In this document: in pieces, positions 31,387 to 40,094 of the stretch
How positions within the stretch are numbered: the first letter of the stretch is position 1
Layout of the letters: the number at the start of each line of letters is the position of its first letter
DNA from: Clostridia bacterium
GTDB taxonomy: Bacteria; Bacillota; Clostridia; Oscillospirales; Acutalibacteraceae
Assembly (NCBI GenBank): GCA_017442225.1
Contig: JAFSAR010000013.1
Location: forward strand, 1 to 59,361
Direction: 5' to 3'
Length of the DNA stretch: 59,361 bases
Position numbers and translations under genes: made by a program
The notes under the pieces: model-generated
What the model was told of the DNA's origin: nothing
Database searches by the model: none
The model's input: only the letters and a program-made list of their open reading frames with translations

Positions 31387-34026
31387 ATGGGATTTTTCTC
31401 AAAACGAAAAAATGAAAACAACGGCTTTATCATCAACACCGATGACGAGCCTATAAAAATATCGGGCGACAAAAACTTAGCGCCACACGCAATGACCGCA
31501 GACGAAATATCAGGTCTTTGGGTGCTTGGTGACGACGAGCAGCCCGTCACAAAAACGAGCGCTCTTGATTCTCTTAAAAAGCGTATGAACGTTTCAGAGC
31601 CTGTAACTCCTAAAAATGAAAAGATAGAGTTGCCTGACACGATGGCAGAGCAAGAACCCAAAGCGGAAAGCCAAGACGTGAATGCTCCCGTTGTCAAACC
31701 CGACATTATAAAAGAGGATAAGAAAACCCTTGTCGAAAAGGTAAAAAGATACACCATTGACGAGCAGGGTCACGACGTGTCGGAAAACAAAGAGCCGCTT
31801 TACGAGCTGCAAAGCGTCGCTGATATTCTTAAAAGTAGCGGCGAGAGTGCTATGAAAAATCTGTCCGAAAAATACGGATTGGATTTTGTTTTTGACGATT
31901 TGGGCAAAGACAAGGCAAAAAATTCTTCTCCCAAAACAGAAGAAAAGCCAAAGCCCGAGTCTAAAAAACCAACCGAACCCGCAACCCCTACCCCCGCGTT
32001 CGAGCAGATGGTAAACGACGCCGAAACCCGTGAGGCGCGCGCGCTTTACGAAAATCTTTTCCCCGAGGAAAAGCCCGTAGAGCAACCCGATATCAGCGTG
32101 CCCGATATTTCTGATATTGACACCCACGAGGTTGGCATTACCACCGACAGCTCTATATCCAACACGGCGACCATCCGCTTTACGCCCATAAAGGATAACA
32201 AGGGTAATACCGACCACATAACAATAAGCAGTGTCACAAAGCATATAGATCTTAGTGACCATATACCCGAGAATATTTCAAGCTACTCGTCTCCAAATCT
32301 TCACCAATCGGATTTTGAGGATTTTTCACCTGAAGACGAATTCTGTGATATGGCAAGCGGCAAGAAGCTGTTACGTCGACTCGCAAAACAAAAGCGTTCG
32401 TTTTTTATAGACGCTTTTATATCGCTGCTCACAATAATTGCATTGTCAGTATTCCTTTTGCCACCCGTATACGACTTTATTATCGCAAGCCCCAAAAGCG
32501 CAATGTTTGTCTGCTCTGCCTTTTTGCTGGTATCTGTCGCGGCAAACAGCGATATGTTTTTCGATTTCAAAAATCTGCTGAAGCAGCGCTCACAATTTGA
32601 CGTGCTCTCCTCCCTTTGCTCACTGCTTACACTCTCCCTTGGTGTCACAGCCGCGCTTACAGAGTCTAACGCATACTACATTATTCTGCTTTGCGCAATT
32701 ATACTCTTTGTACGTGTAGTCTGCAAATTTAAGAGTGTTTCATCTAAGCTTAACAGTTTAAAACAAATCACAAACGAAAATCCCAAAAATGCGATAACAC
32801 TTATAAGCGACCCCGCCACCACCTTTGCTATGGCAAAAAACAGTATCGAGGGTGACGTCTTGGTTGCCGCGCACAAAAAGACAAATTTTGTCGAAAACTT
32901 TATGAAGCACTTCGAGTTTCACAAGGTTATGTCGGGCAAAATTTCGGCCGTGTTTTTTGTGACACTCGGACTGTCCCTGCTTTGCGGACTTGTGTCCTAT
33001 TTTTACTACGACAGCATTTTCGACGCGGTCTTCGCCGCCGCAAGTATATCCTGTCTTGCGGCTCTGCCGTCGGTTTTCTTTATAGATACGCTTCCGCTTT
33101 CATCAGCGACGAAAAAACTTAACGCGAAAGGCGATATGATAGCAGGTCTTTACGGCGCAGAAAAAATAGAAAACGTAAATGCCGCCGTTGTTCACATTAA
33201 CGACATTTTTCCTGAGGGCACTGTTACTATGCATAATATGAAGGTGCTGTCAAACAACAATATTGATAATATCTTGCTTCGTGCCGCTTCTCTTACCGCG
33301 GCTGTGGGCAGTCCGCTATCTGCTATTTTCCAGCAGATAGCTGGTTCAAATTCTTCTTATTCTATTCCCGATTCCGACACCGTAAAATACGAAAAAAATC
33401 TTGGTATTTCGGGTTGGGTAGATAACGAGCCGCTGTTTATAGGCAATCGCTCGCTTATGAAGGCGCACGGAATAGAAATACCCAGCCTTGAGGTTGACAA
33501 AAAGATTTTGCGCAAGGGATATTTCCCCGTATACGTTGCGACTGCCACCACAGCCTGCGCGCTTGTGGTAATTCAGTATAACGTTGACCCCACGGTTGCA
33601 AAGCAGATGCACAAAATCACCGATCTTGGCGTGATGATGCTTGTAGAAAACTGTGACCCCAACGTCACCGAGGAAATGCTTTGCGACTATTTCGGTCTTT
33701 ACGACGATTCGGTAAAGATTATGACCAACGCGGGCGTGCATATGTATAAAAGCCTTGTGCCCGATGTGGCAAGTTGTTCGGCTCCCGCCGTATTCCGCGG
33801 TTCAGGACTCGAACTTATAAAAATAGTAAACTGCGCATCTGGCATCAAAAAATGTAACCGCTTGCTCACTGTACTCCATACACTGTTCGCAATATTTGGC
33901 GCGCTCTACTTTGTTTACGCGGCTTTTTCGGGACTTATGTCTATGCCCGAGCCGTCCATGGTTTTGCTTTACGGCATTGCCACCACCGTTTTATCAATAA
34001 TCGGTTTTCTCATTCGAAAGCCGTAG
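31387..34026 (+). CDS. Degenerate P-type (P1B-like) ATPase family membrane protein with long acidic N-terminus
   Basis: An 879-residue protein. Residues about 1-325 are hydrophilic, rich in Pro, Glu, Asp and Lys, and probably disordered. From about 330 the architecture follows heavy-metal P-type ATPases: two pairs of membrane helices (about 336-436), a reduced actuator region, two more helices (about 512-560), a P/N region (565-815), and two final helices (about 820-870). GWVDNEPLFIGNRSLMKAHGIEI resembles the nucleotide-binding domain of P1B pumps. The catalytic motifs are gone: the phosphorylation site is HINDIFPEGTVT (residues 603-614) instead of DKTGTLT; the CPC helix reads SCLAALP; no TGES and no GDGxND are seen. 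It is therefore probably not an ion pump. It is cotranscribed with rlmB and metG. Function unknown. Confidence 0.8.
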   Translation: MGFFSKRKNENNGFIINTDDEPIKISGDKNLAPHAMTADEISGLWVLGDDEQPVTKTSALDSLKKRMNVSEPVTPKNEKIELPDTMAEQEPKAESQDVNAPVVKPDIIKEDKKTLVEKVKRYTIDEQGHDVSENKEPLYELQSVADILKSSGESAMKNLSEKYGLDFVFDDLGKDKAKNSSPKTEEKPKPESKKPTEPATPTPAFEQMVNDAETREARALYENLFPEEKPVEQPDISVPDISDIDTHEVGITTDSSISNTATIRFTPIKDNKGNTDHITISSVTKHIDLSDHIPENISSYSSPNLHQSDFEDFSPEDEFCDMASGKKLLRRLAKQKRSFFIDAFISLLTIIALSVFLLPPVYDFIIASPKSAMFVCSAFLLVSVAANSDMFFDFKNLLKQRSQFDVLSSLCSLLTLSLGVTAALTESNAYYIILLCAIILFVRVVCKFKSVSSKLNSLKQITNENPKNAITLISDPATTFAMAKNSIEGDVLVAAHKKTNFVENFMKHFEFHKVMSGKISAVFFVTLGLSLLCGLVSYFYYDSIFDAVFAAASISCLAALPSVFFIDTLPLSSATKKLNAKGDMIAGLYGAEKIENVNAAVVHINDIFPEGTVTMHNMKVLSNNNIDNILLRAASLTAAVGSPLSAIFQQIAGSNSSYSIPDSDTVKYEKNLGISGWVDNEPLFIGNRSLMKAHGIEIPSLEVDKKILRKGYFPVYVATATTACALVVIQYNVDPTVAKQMHKITDLGVMMLVENCDPNVTEEMLCDYFGLYDDSVKIMTNAGVHMYKSLVPDVASCSAPAVFRGSGLELIKIVNCASGIKKCNRLLTVLHTLFAIFGALYFVYAAFSGLMSMPEPSMVLLYGIATTVLSIIGFLIRKP

Positions 34027-34038
34027 GAGGAATATACT

Positions 34039-35964
34039 ATGAATGACAAACAAAAATTTTACATCACAACCGCGATAGCCTACGCATCGCGCAAGCCGCA
34101 CATTGGCAACGCATACGATATTGTACTTGCTGATATGATTGCACGTTACAAAAAGATGATGGGCTTTGACGTTTATTTAATGACAGGCTCTGACGAGCAC
34201 GGTCAAAAGATTGAAGAATATGCAAAGGCTGACGGCATCAGTCCAAAAGAGTTTGTAGACAATGCCGCCGCTAATATAAAGGCGGTTTGGGATTCACTCG
34301 ACACCTGTTATGACAAGTTTATCCGCACTACCGACGACTACCACGAAGATGCCGTTCAAAAGATATTTAAAAAGCTTTATGACCAAGGTGATATTTACAA
34401 AAGCACCTACGAAGGCAAATACTGTGTGCCTTGTGAATCTTTCTACACCGAGTCACAGCTTGTAGACGGCAAATGTCCCGACTGTGGACGTGAGGTTATT
34501 GACTCAAAAGAAGAAGCTTACTTTTTGCGTCTTTCAAAATATCAGGACAAACTTGTTGAATACTATGAGCAAAACCCCGACTTTATAAAACCCGAATCTC
34601 GCAAAAACGAGATGCTTAACAACTTTATAAAACCAGGTCTGCAAGACCTTTGTGTATCACGTTCATCATTCAAGTGGGGCGTGCCCGTAAGCTTTGACGA
34701 TAAGCACGTTATCTACGTTTGGATTGATGCGCTCTCTAACTATATCACAGGTGTAGGCTATAATCCTGATGGCAGTAGCGAGCAGTACAAAAAATTGTGG
34801 CCTGCAGATTTGCACGTTATAGGTAAAGATATTGTGCGTTTCCACACAATCTATTGGCCGATTATTTTGATGGCTCTGGGCGAACCGCTTCCAAAGCAGG
34901 TATTAGGTCACCCGTGGGTGCTTGTAGGCGAAGACAAAATGTCTAAATCAAAGGGTAACGTTATCTATGCCGATGAGCTTGCCGCCCGTTTTGGTATTGA
35001 CGCTGTTCGTTACTACTTGCTTTCTGAAATTCCATTTACACAGGACGGCACCATCACCTACGAAAGCTTTATTACAAAATTTAACGCTGACCTTGCTAAT
35101 ACGCTTGGTAACCTTGTAAACCGCACGGTCGCTATGACAAACAAATACTTCGGTGGCAAGGTAACAGCGCCCGAGTCTCGCGACGAGCTTGATAACGAGC
35201 TTATCAATTGTGCGGCTGAAACAATCACAAAGTACTATTCACTTATGGATAACTACCGCAACGCAGATGCTTGTGAATGCGTAATGAATTTTGCAAAAAG
35301 ATGTAATAAGTATATTGACGAGACAACACCTTGGGTACTGGCAAAGGACGAGGCGACTCTCCCCCGACTTAATGCTGTACTCTATAATCTGCTTGAAGGT
35401 ATCCGTCTGCTCGGCATTATGCTCACCCCTGTTATCCCGTCAAGTTGTAAGAGTATTGCCGCTCAAATCAACAGCGACTGTACCGAACTTGCATTTGGTA
35501 GGGTAAGCGAATTCACCGTAGGCGAAGCAACACCGCTTTTTGCACGCATAGATATGCCGAAAGTTCTTGAAGAAATTGCCGCCGAACAAGCTAAAAAGGC
35601 ACAAGAAGCCGAAAAGGCTGAAAACATTGTAAAACTGCCCGAAATCTCTATTGACGATTTTGCAAAGGTTGAGCTTACAACCGCAAAAATAGTTGCTTGT
35701 GAGCCTATTCCAAAGGCAAAGAAACTCTTAAAACTTACCCTTAACGACGGTAGTGGAAAACCGCGAACGGTAGCCTCAGGTATTGCAAAATATTACACAC
35801 CCGATGAGCTAATAGGTCGCAACGTAATCGTTGTTTCTAATCTAAAGCCTGCCGTTCTTTGTGGAGTAGAATCCAACGGTATGATTTTGGCAGCCGATTG
35901 TCCGAATGATGACGTTAAGGTAATATTTGTTGACGATATTCCCGAAGGATGCAAAATCAGATAA
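34039..35964 (+). CDS. metG: Methionyl-tRNA synthetase with C-terminal tRNA-binding domain
   Basis: A 641-residue class-I synthetase that charges tRNA-Met. The HIGH-type sequence is KPHIGNAYD at residue 21, and KMSKSKGN is near residue 300. The connective peptide carries zinc cysteines in CVPC and CPDC (about 131-150). After the anticodon-binding helices, an alanine/lysine/glutamate-rich linker (about 510-535) leads to an EMAP/Trbp111 tRNA-binding domain (about 540-641; SIDDFAKVELTTAKIVACEPIPKAKKLLKL). The length agrees with Clostridia MetG. Ribosome site GGAGG at 34025-34029. It follows the P-type-ATPase-like gene by 12 bases and overlaps tatD. Confidence 0.97.
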   Translation: MNDKQKFYITTAIAYASRKPHIGNAYDIVLADMIARYKKMMGFDVYLMTGSDEHGQKIEEYAKADGISPKEFVDNAAANIKAVWDSLDTCYDKFIRTTDDYHEDAVQKIFKKLYDQGDIYKSTYEGKYCVPCESFYTESQLVDGKCPDCGREVIDSKEEAYFLRLSKYQDKLVEYYEQNPDFIKPESRKNEMLNNFIKPGLQDLCVSRSSFKWGVPVSFDDKHVIYVWIDALSNYITGVGYNPDGSSEQYKKLWPADLHVIGKDIVRFHTIYWPIILMALGEPLPKQVLGHPWVLVGEDKMSKSKGNVIYADELAARFGIDAVRYYLLSEIPFTQDGTITYESFITKFNADLANTLGNLVNRTVAMTNKYFGGKVTAPESRDELDNELINCAAETITKYYSLMDNYRNADACECVMNFAKRCNKYIDETTPWVLAKDEATLPRLNAVLYNLLEGIRLLGIMLTPVIPSSCKSIAAQINSDCTELAFGRVSEFTVGEATPLFARIDMPKVLEEIAAEQAKKAQEAEKAENIVKLPEISIDDFAKVELTTAKIVACEPIPKAKKLLKLTLNDGSGKPRTVASGIAKYYTPDELIGRNVIVVSNLKPAVLCGVESNGMILAADCPNDDVKVIFVDDIPEGCKIR

Positions 35965-36746
35965 TGTATAGCGACGATTTAAAAAACTCCTACCCTATTT
36001 TTGATACACACTCACATTATGACGATGAGCGCTTTGACGAGATACGTGACGAGTTATTTGAGGAAATGAATCAAAACGGTGTTTGTGGAGTAGTGACTTG
36101 CGGATGTGATGCGGCATCATCAAAAAAGGCGCTTAAAATGGCAGAGGATTATGACTTTGTCTATGCCGCAGTGGGTATTCATCCGGGTAATATAGACTCC
36201 GGTACCACTGTTGAGCAAATCCGTGCCCTTGCCGCACACAAAAAGTGTGTTGCTATCGGTGAAATCGGTCTTGACTATTATTGGGTGGATGATAACAAAC
36301 AGAGCCAAATCGAGATTTTTGAGAAACAAATACTTCTTGCAAAAGAACTTGATTTACCAATTCTTGTTCACGACCGTGATGCGCACGGCGATACGCTTGA
36401 CATTTTAAAAAAGCACAAGCCAAAGGGTGTGGTTCACTGCTATTCGGGCAGTGTAGAAATGGCGCAGGAAATTATAAAACTTGGTATGTATATCGGTGTG
36501 GGCGGTGTTATTACATTTAAAAATGCAAAAAAACTGCCCGACGTGGTAAAAATAATTCCTGATGAATTATTACTTGTCGAAACCGATTGTCCCTATCTTG
36601 CGCCCGAGCCATATCGCGGCAAGCTGTGTCACTCAGGTATGATAAAGTTCACCGCGCAAAAAATCGCCGAAATTCGTGGTACAACCACGCAAAACATTTT
36701 AGAATTAACATCTAAAAATGCCAAAATTTTATTTAATATAAAATAA
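35964..36746 (+). CDS. TatD-family metal-dependent hydrolase (deoxyribonuclease)
   Basis: A 260-residue TIM-barrel metallohydrolase of the TatD family, which shows 3'-5' exonuclease activity on DNA in characterised members. Metal ligands are seen in FDTHSHYDDERFD (two His, about residues 14-19), the Glu in CVAIGEIGLDYYW, HDRDAHGDT (about 132), HCYSGS (about 153) and VETDCPYLAP (about 203). The start is placed at ATG 35964, which shares its A with the metG stop (TAATG coupling); an in-frame ATG at 35949 has no properly spaced ribosome site. The metG-tatD order is common in Firmicutes, which supports the name. Confidence 0.93.
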   Translation: MYSDDLKNSYPIFDTHSHYDDERFDEIRDELFEEMNQNGVCGVVTCGCDAASSKKALKMAEDYDFVYAAVGIHPGNIDSGTTVEQIRALAAHKKCVAIGEIGLDYYWVDDNKQSQIEIFEKQILLAKELDLPILVHDRDAHGDTLDILKKHKPKGVVHCYSGSVEMAQEIIKLGMYIGVGGVITFKNAKKLPDVVKIIPDELLLVETDCPYLAPEPYRGKLCHSGMIKFTAQKIAEIRGTTTQNILELTSKNAKILFNIK

Positions 36747-36800
36747 AGAATAATCGCCTCGCAAGCAACAAAAACTAATGCCGAAAGCGGGGTGATTTTT

Positions 36801-36935
36801 GTGAACGATAACAAAAACAGAAACAATAACAACAATCAAAATAAAAACAATCAGAACAATAATAACCAAAATAAAAATAATCAGAACAAGAATGACAATA
36901 AAAAGAACGATAACAAGTTCGAGAATAAAGACTAA
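36801..36935 (+). CDS. Asparagine-rich microprotein
   Basis: A 44-codon open frame starting at GTG 36801, with GGGGTGA (36789-36795) at good spacing and TAA at 36933-36935, followed by a terminator. The product is almost entirely Asn, Lys, Gln and Asp (beginning NDNKNRNNNN and ending NKFENKD), without hydrophobic residues. Low-complexity Asn/Gln-rich small proteins occur in Clostridia, but the function is unknown. It is too short and has a GTG start, so it is easily missed. The strong ribosome site and terminator argue that it is real; the repetitive AAC/AAT codons caution that it could also be an expanded repeat. Confidence 0.6.
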   Translation: MNDNKNRNNNNNQNKNNQNNNNQNKNNQNKNDNKKNDNKFENKD

Positions 36936-36943
36936 AAGAACAC

Positions 36944-36970
36944 GGCGCGGATTTTTCCGCGCCATTTTTT
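36944..36970 (+). terminator. Terminator after the Asn-rich gene
   Basis: GGCGCGGA (36944-36951) pairs with TCCGCGCC (36956-36963), followed by ATTTTTT. Confidence 0.9.
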
Positions 36971-37099
36971 GCCATGTGTTTTTTTAAATTAAAAATCGAG
37001 CATTTTTAAGCATTCAGACGAAAAACAAAGCAAATTAAAGTTTTACAAAAATTACCGCAAAATTCCTGCCAAAAATTCTACATTTTTTGCAAATTTTAC

Positions 37100-37128
37100 T
37101 TGACTTTTTGCCTGTTTAGCCTTATCTT
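37100..37128 (+). promoter_or_regulatory. Possible promoter of potABCD
   Basis: TTGACT (37100-37105), 17 bases, TATCTT (37123-37128). It would give a leader of about 215 bases. The -10 is imperfect; TAATAT (37138-37143) is an alternative. The stretch 36971-37099 before it holds nothing I can recognise. Confidence 0.45.
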
Positions 37129-37159
37129 TATTAGTGTTAATATATACATACAAATATTA

Positions 37160-37352
37160 ATTTAACGCATCTGTGTAGAAAGACGATTGGTACTAATGTG
37201 TGCCGTAGTTCGCGTTTTGCAGGACTATGAAAAACCCTTTGTCAACAGGGCATACAAAAAGGCAATCGGGGTATCGCGCAGGGGTAATACGGATTTGCCG
37301 TAATTTTACTACTGTCGACACTTGGGTGTTTGACAAAGGGGGATGTGGTTAA
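37160..37352 (+). promoter_or_regulatory. Structured 5' leader of potABCD, candidate cis-regulatory RNA
   Basis: CCCTTTGTCAA (37235-37245) is perfectly complementary to TTGACAAAGGG (37330-37340), which overlaps the potA ribosome site (AAAGGGGG, 37335-37342). The same 5' arm can instead form a local hairpin CCCT/AGGG (37235-37238 with 37247-37250). Between them GGCAA/TTGCC (37261-37265 with 37275-37300 region) and a TGTCGACA palindrome (37313-37320) can fold. This is a switch-like layout for translational control. It does not match the purine, lysine, THF, c-di-GMP or guanidine aptamers I know. Confidence 0.55.
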
Positions 37353-38480
37353 ATGACCAAACAAAATATAATTGAGCTTAAAGACATTTTCGTGTCATTT
37401 GGCGAAGAAAAGGTGCTTGACGGACTTAATCTCGCGATTCGTGACAAAGAGTTTATCACACTCTTGGGTCCTTCGGGCTGTGGCAAAACAACCACGCTGC
37501 GAATTATCGCAGGCTTTTTGGATGCCGATAGTGGCGAAGTGGTTTTTGAAGACAAAACAATAAATGGTGTGCCGTCGTACAAGCGACAGGTTAACACCAT
37601 TTTTCAGCGTTATGCGCTTTTTCCGCACCTTAACGTATATGAAAACGTAGCCTTTGGTCTGCGTGTTAAAAAGCTAAAGGAAGACGAGATTAAAGAAATA
37701 GTTACCGAAATGCTGCATCTTGTAAATCTTGACGGTTTTGAAAAACGCAGCATATCAACATTGTCAGGCGGTCAGCAGCAACGTGTTGCCATTGCCCGCG
37801 CTATTGCAAACAAGCCCAAGGTATTATTACTTGACGAACCGCTTGCGGCGCTTGACCTTAAACTGCGCAAGGATATGCAAAAGGAGCTTCGTCGCATACA
37901 GCGTCAGCTTGGTATAACTTTCGTATTCGTTACCCACGACCAAGAGGAAGCGCTGACAATGTCTGACCGCGTGGTTGTTATGAACAAGGGTAAAATCCAG
38001 CAAATTGGCACACCACAGGATATTTATAACGAGCCTGAAAATGCCTTTGTCGCTGATTTTATCGGCGAATCAAACATTCTTGACGGCATTATGCGTGACG
38101 ATTTTGTAGCTGAATTTTCGGGGCATGTGTTCGACTGTCTTGACAAAGGTTTCGATAAAAATGAAAATGTCGACGTGGTTGTTCGTCCTGAGGACGTTGA
38201 CATTGTGCCCGCTGACAAGGGTATGCTTAAAGGCACTGTTACCTCGGTTGACTTTTTGGGTGTTCATTATGAAATAATTGTAGACATCGGCGGTTTTAAG
38301 TGGATGATACAAACCACCGACGAATGTTTTGTGGGTGATAACGTTGGTCTTTACATAGAGCCTGATGCTATACACATTATGAAAAAATCAGAGTATTCAG
38401 GTCTTTATGGTGACTACAGCACCTATAGTGAAGAAATGGAGCATCTTTCAGACATAGAGCCGGAGGATGACGATGAATAA
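37353..38480 (+). CDS. potA: Spermidine/putrescine ABC transporter ATPase
   Basis: A 375-residue ATPase that energises polyamine import. Walker A is GPSGCGKTT (about residues 37-45), the Q-loop is [10 protein letters not shown], the signature is [15 protein letters not shown] (about 133-147), and Walker B is [14 protein letters not shown]-terminal TOBE domain (about 235-350; [19 protein letters not shown]) is typical of PotA. An acidic tail ([10 protein letters not shown]) ends the protein. It overlaps potB and is the first gene of potABCD. Confidence 0.95.
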   Translation: MTKQNIIELKDIFVSFGEEKVLDGLNLAIRDKEFITLLGPSGCGKTTTLRIIAGFLDADSGEVVFEDKTINGVPSYKRQVNTIFQRYALFPHLNVYENVAFGLRVKKLKEDEIKEIVTEMLHLVNLDGFEKRSISTLSGGQQQRVAIARAIANKPKVLLLDEPLAALDLKLRKDMQKELRRIQRQLGITFVFVTHDQEEALTMSDRVVVMNKGKIQQIGTPQDIYNEPENAFVADFIGESNILDGIMRDDFVAEFSGHVFDCLDKGFDKNENVDVVVRPEDVDIVPADKGMLKGTVTSVDFLGVHYEIIVDIGGFKWMIQTTDECFVGDNVGLYIEPDAIHIMKKSEYSGLYGDYSTYSEEMEHLSDIEPEDDDE

Positions 38481-39294
38481 GAAAAGCTTTGGCAGCCGTA
38501 TAGTTGCGGCGCCTTACATAGTATGGGCGGCAATATTTATTATTGTACCGCTTGTTATAATGGTGTATTTCGCCTTTACCGACTCAAACGGCGCGTTTAC
38601 ACTTACTAATTTTGCGCAGATTGGCAGATTCAAAAAAGCTTTTGGTCTATCTATTGTGTACGCCGTGATAGCGACAGTTATAACACTGTTGCTTGCATAT
38701 CCTATGGCTTACTGTATGACCAAAATGAAAGTAAGCAGCCAACGAATGATTATGCTTCTTATAATGCTTCCTATGTGGATGAACTTTTTAATCCGCACAT
38801 ATTCGTGGATTTCAATTTTGGCTAATACCGGTCTTATAAATAAGTTTTTAGGTCTGCTTGGTATAAAACCGCTTCAGCTTATTAACACGCCTGGGGCAGT
38901 AATTTTGGGTATGGTATATGATTTTATTCCATATATGATCTTACCTATTTATACGGCTATGTCAAAAATTGATAATTCCTTACTTGAAGCAGCAAGCGAC
39001 CTCGGTTCTAATAGTTGGGCACGTATAAAGCGTGTTATTATGCCGCTTACGGTACCGGGTGTAATATCTGGTATTACAATGGTATTTGTTCCATCTGTCA
39101 GTACTTTTTATATCTCGCAAAAGTTGGGCGGAAATAAAACACTGCTTATTGGTGATGCTATCGAATATCTGTTTAATACAGGTCCGCAATATTATAATGT
39201 TGCATCGACACTTTCCCTCATACTTATGGTGCTGATACTTTTATGCACACTTATAATGAACCGTTTTGGCGATGATGAGGAGGTAGTTGTATGA
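38473..39294 (+). CDS. potB: Spermidine/putrescine ABC transporter permease
   Basis: A 273-residue inner-membrane permease with six helices. The EAA coupling loop is [29 protein letters not shown] (about 176-204). The N-terminal [23 protein letters not shown] is the PotB type. ATG 38473 is chosen because GGAGG (38462-38466) lies 6 bases upstream; an ATG at 38467 directly touches that site. It overlaps potA by 8 bases and potC by 4. Confidence 0.94.
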   Translation: MNKKSFGSRIVAAPYIVWAAIFIIVPLVIMVYFAFTDSNGAFTLTNFAQIGRFKKAFGLSIVYAVIATVITLLLAYPMAYCMTKMKVSSQRMIMLLIMLPMWMNFLIRTYSWISILANTGLINKFLGLLGIKPLQLINTPGAVILGMVYDFIPYMILPIYTAMSKIDNSLLEAASDLGSNSWARIKRVIMPLTVPGVISGITMVFVPSVSTFYISQKLGGNKTLLIGDAIEYLFNTGPQYYNVASTLSLILMVLILLCTLIMNRFGDDEEVVV

Positions 39295-40094
39295 AAACCC
39301 TTTCTCGTCTTTATATTGCTTTAATTCTTTTATTTCTCTACGCGCCTGTTGCAGTTATGATTGCATTTTCGTTTAACTCGGGTGGCAGCGTATGGGTTTT
39401 TGAAGGCTTTTCTCTTGATTGGTACAAGGGACTTGCTACAAACACCTCTATGCTTGAAGCGCTTCGACATACTCTTATAATCGCTGTTTTGTCAGCGCTT
39501 ATTTCTACCATTATGGGTACTGCCGCATCGGTTGGCATTCTTGCACTCCGCAAAAGAGTAAGTCGAAGTACAGTAATGTCTATTACAAATATACCGATGA
39601 TGAATGCCGATATTGTTACCGGCGTATCACTTATGTTGCTTTTTGTATTTATTGGTAATTTATTTGCCTTACGTGAATCGCTTGGATTTTTCACTGTTCT
39701 TTCAGCGCATATAACCTTTAACCTACCTTATGTAATTTTATCGGTTATGCCGCGACTTCGCGCTACCGATATGAGCTTGCACGAAGCGGCGCTCGATCTC
39801 GGCTGCACACCCGTAAAAGCTTTTTTTAAGGTTATTTTACCATCTATTTCAACATCTATATTCACGGGCGCAATTATGGCATTTACACTCTCGCTCGACG
39901 ACTTTGTTATAAGTTATTTTACCTGTGGCCATTATCAAACCCTACCTATCGTCATTTACAATATGACCAAAAAGACTGTTACACCGGATGTTTATGCGCT
40001 TTCTACAATCATATTCCTCGCAGTGTTTGTATTGCTAATACTATATAACGCTTTGCAAACCAAGGCTGAAATAAGGAGGGGCGCAAATGTTTAA
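39291..40094 (+). CDS. potC: Spermidine/putrescine ABC transporter permease
   Basis: A 267-residue permease with six predicted helices, the heterodimer partner of PotB. It begins LYIALILLFLYAPVAVMIAFSFN and its EAA loop is EAALDLGCTPVKAFFKVILPSISTSIF (about 164-190). The LSLDDFVISYFTCG segment is typical of PotC. It overlaps potB (ATGA) and potD (8 bases). Confidence 0.94.
   Translation: MKTLSRLYIALILLFLYAPVAVMIAFSFNSGGSVWVFEGFSLDWYKGLATNTSMLEALRHTLIIAVLSALISTIMGTAASVGILALRKRVSRSTVMSITNIPMMNADIVTGVSLMLLFVFIGNLFALRESLGFFTVLSAHITFNLPYVILSVMPRLRATDMSLHEAALDLGCTPVKAFFKVILPSISTSIFTGAIMAFTLSLDDFVISYFTCGHYQTLPIVIYNMTKKTVTPDVYALSTIIFLAVFVLLILYNALQTKAEIRRGANV

Noticed and set aside
33181..33240. Sequencing frameshift as the reason for the missing DKTGT motif
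   Set aside because: The reading frame is continuous and coding-like on both sides, and other P-type motifs (CPC, TGES, GDGxND) are missing independently.
36729..36975. Minus-strand frames rich in Val/Ile/Leu or Tyr/Cys opposite the Asn-rich gene
   Set aside because: They are reverse translations of the AAC/AAT/AAA codons of the plus-strand microprotein; the plus strand has the ribosome site and terminator.
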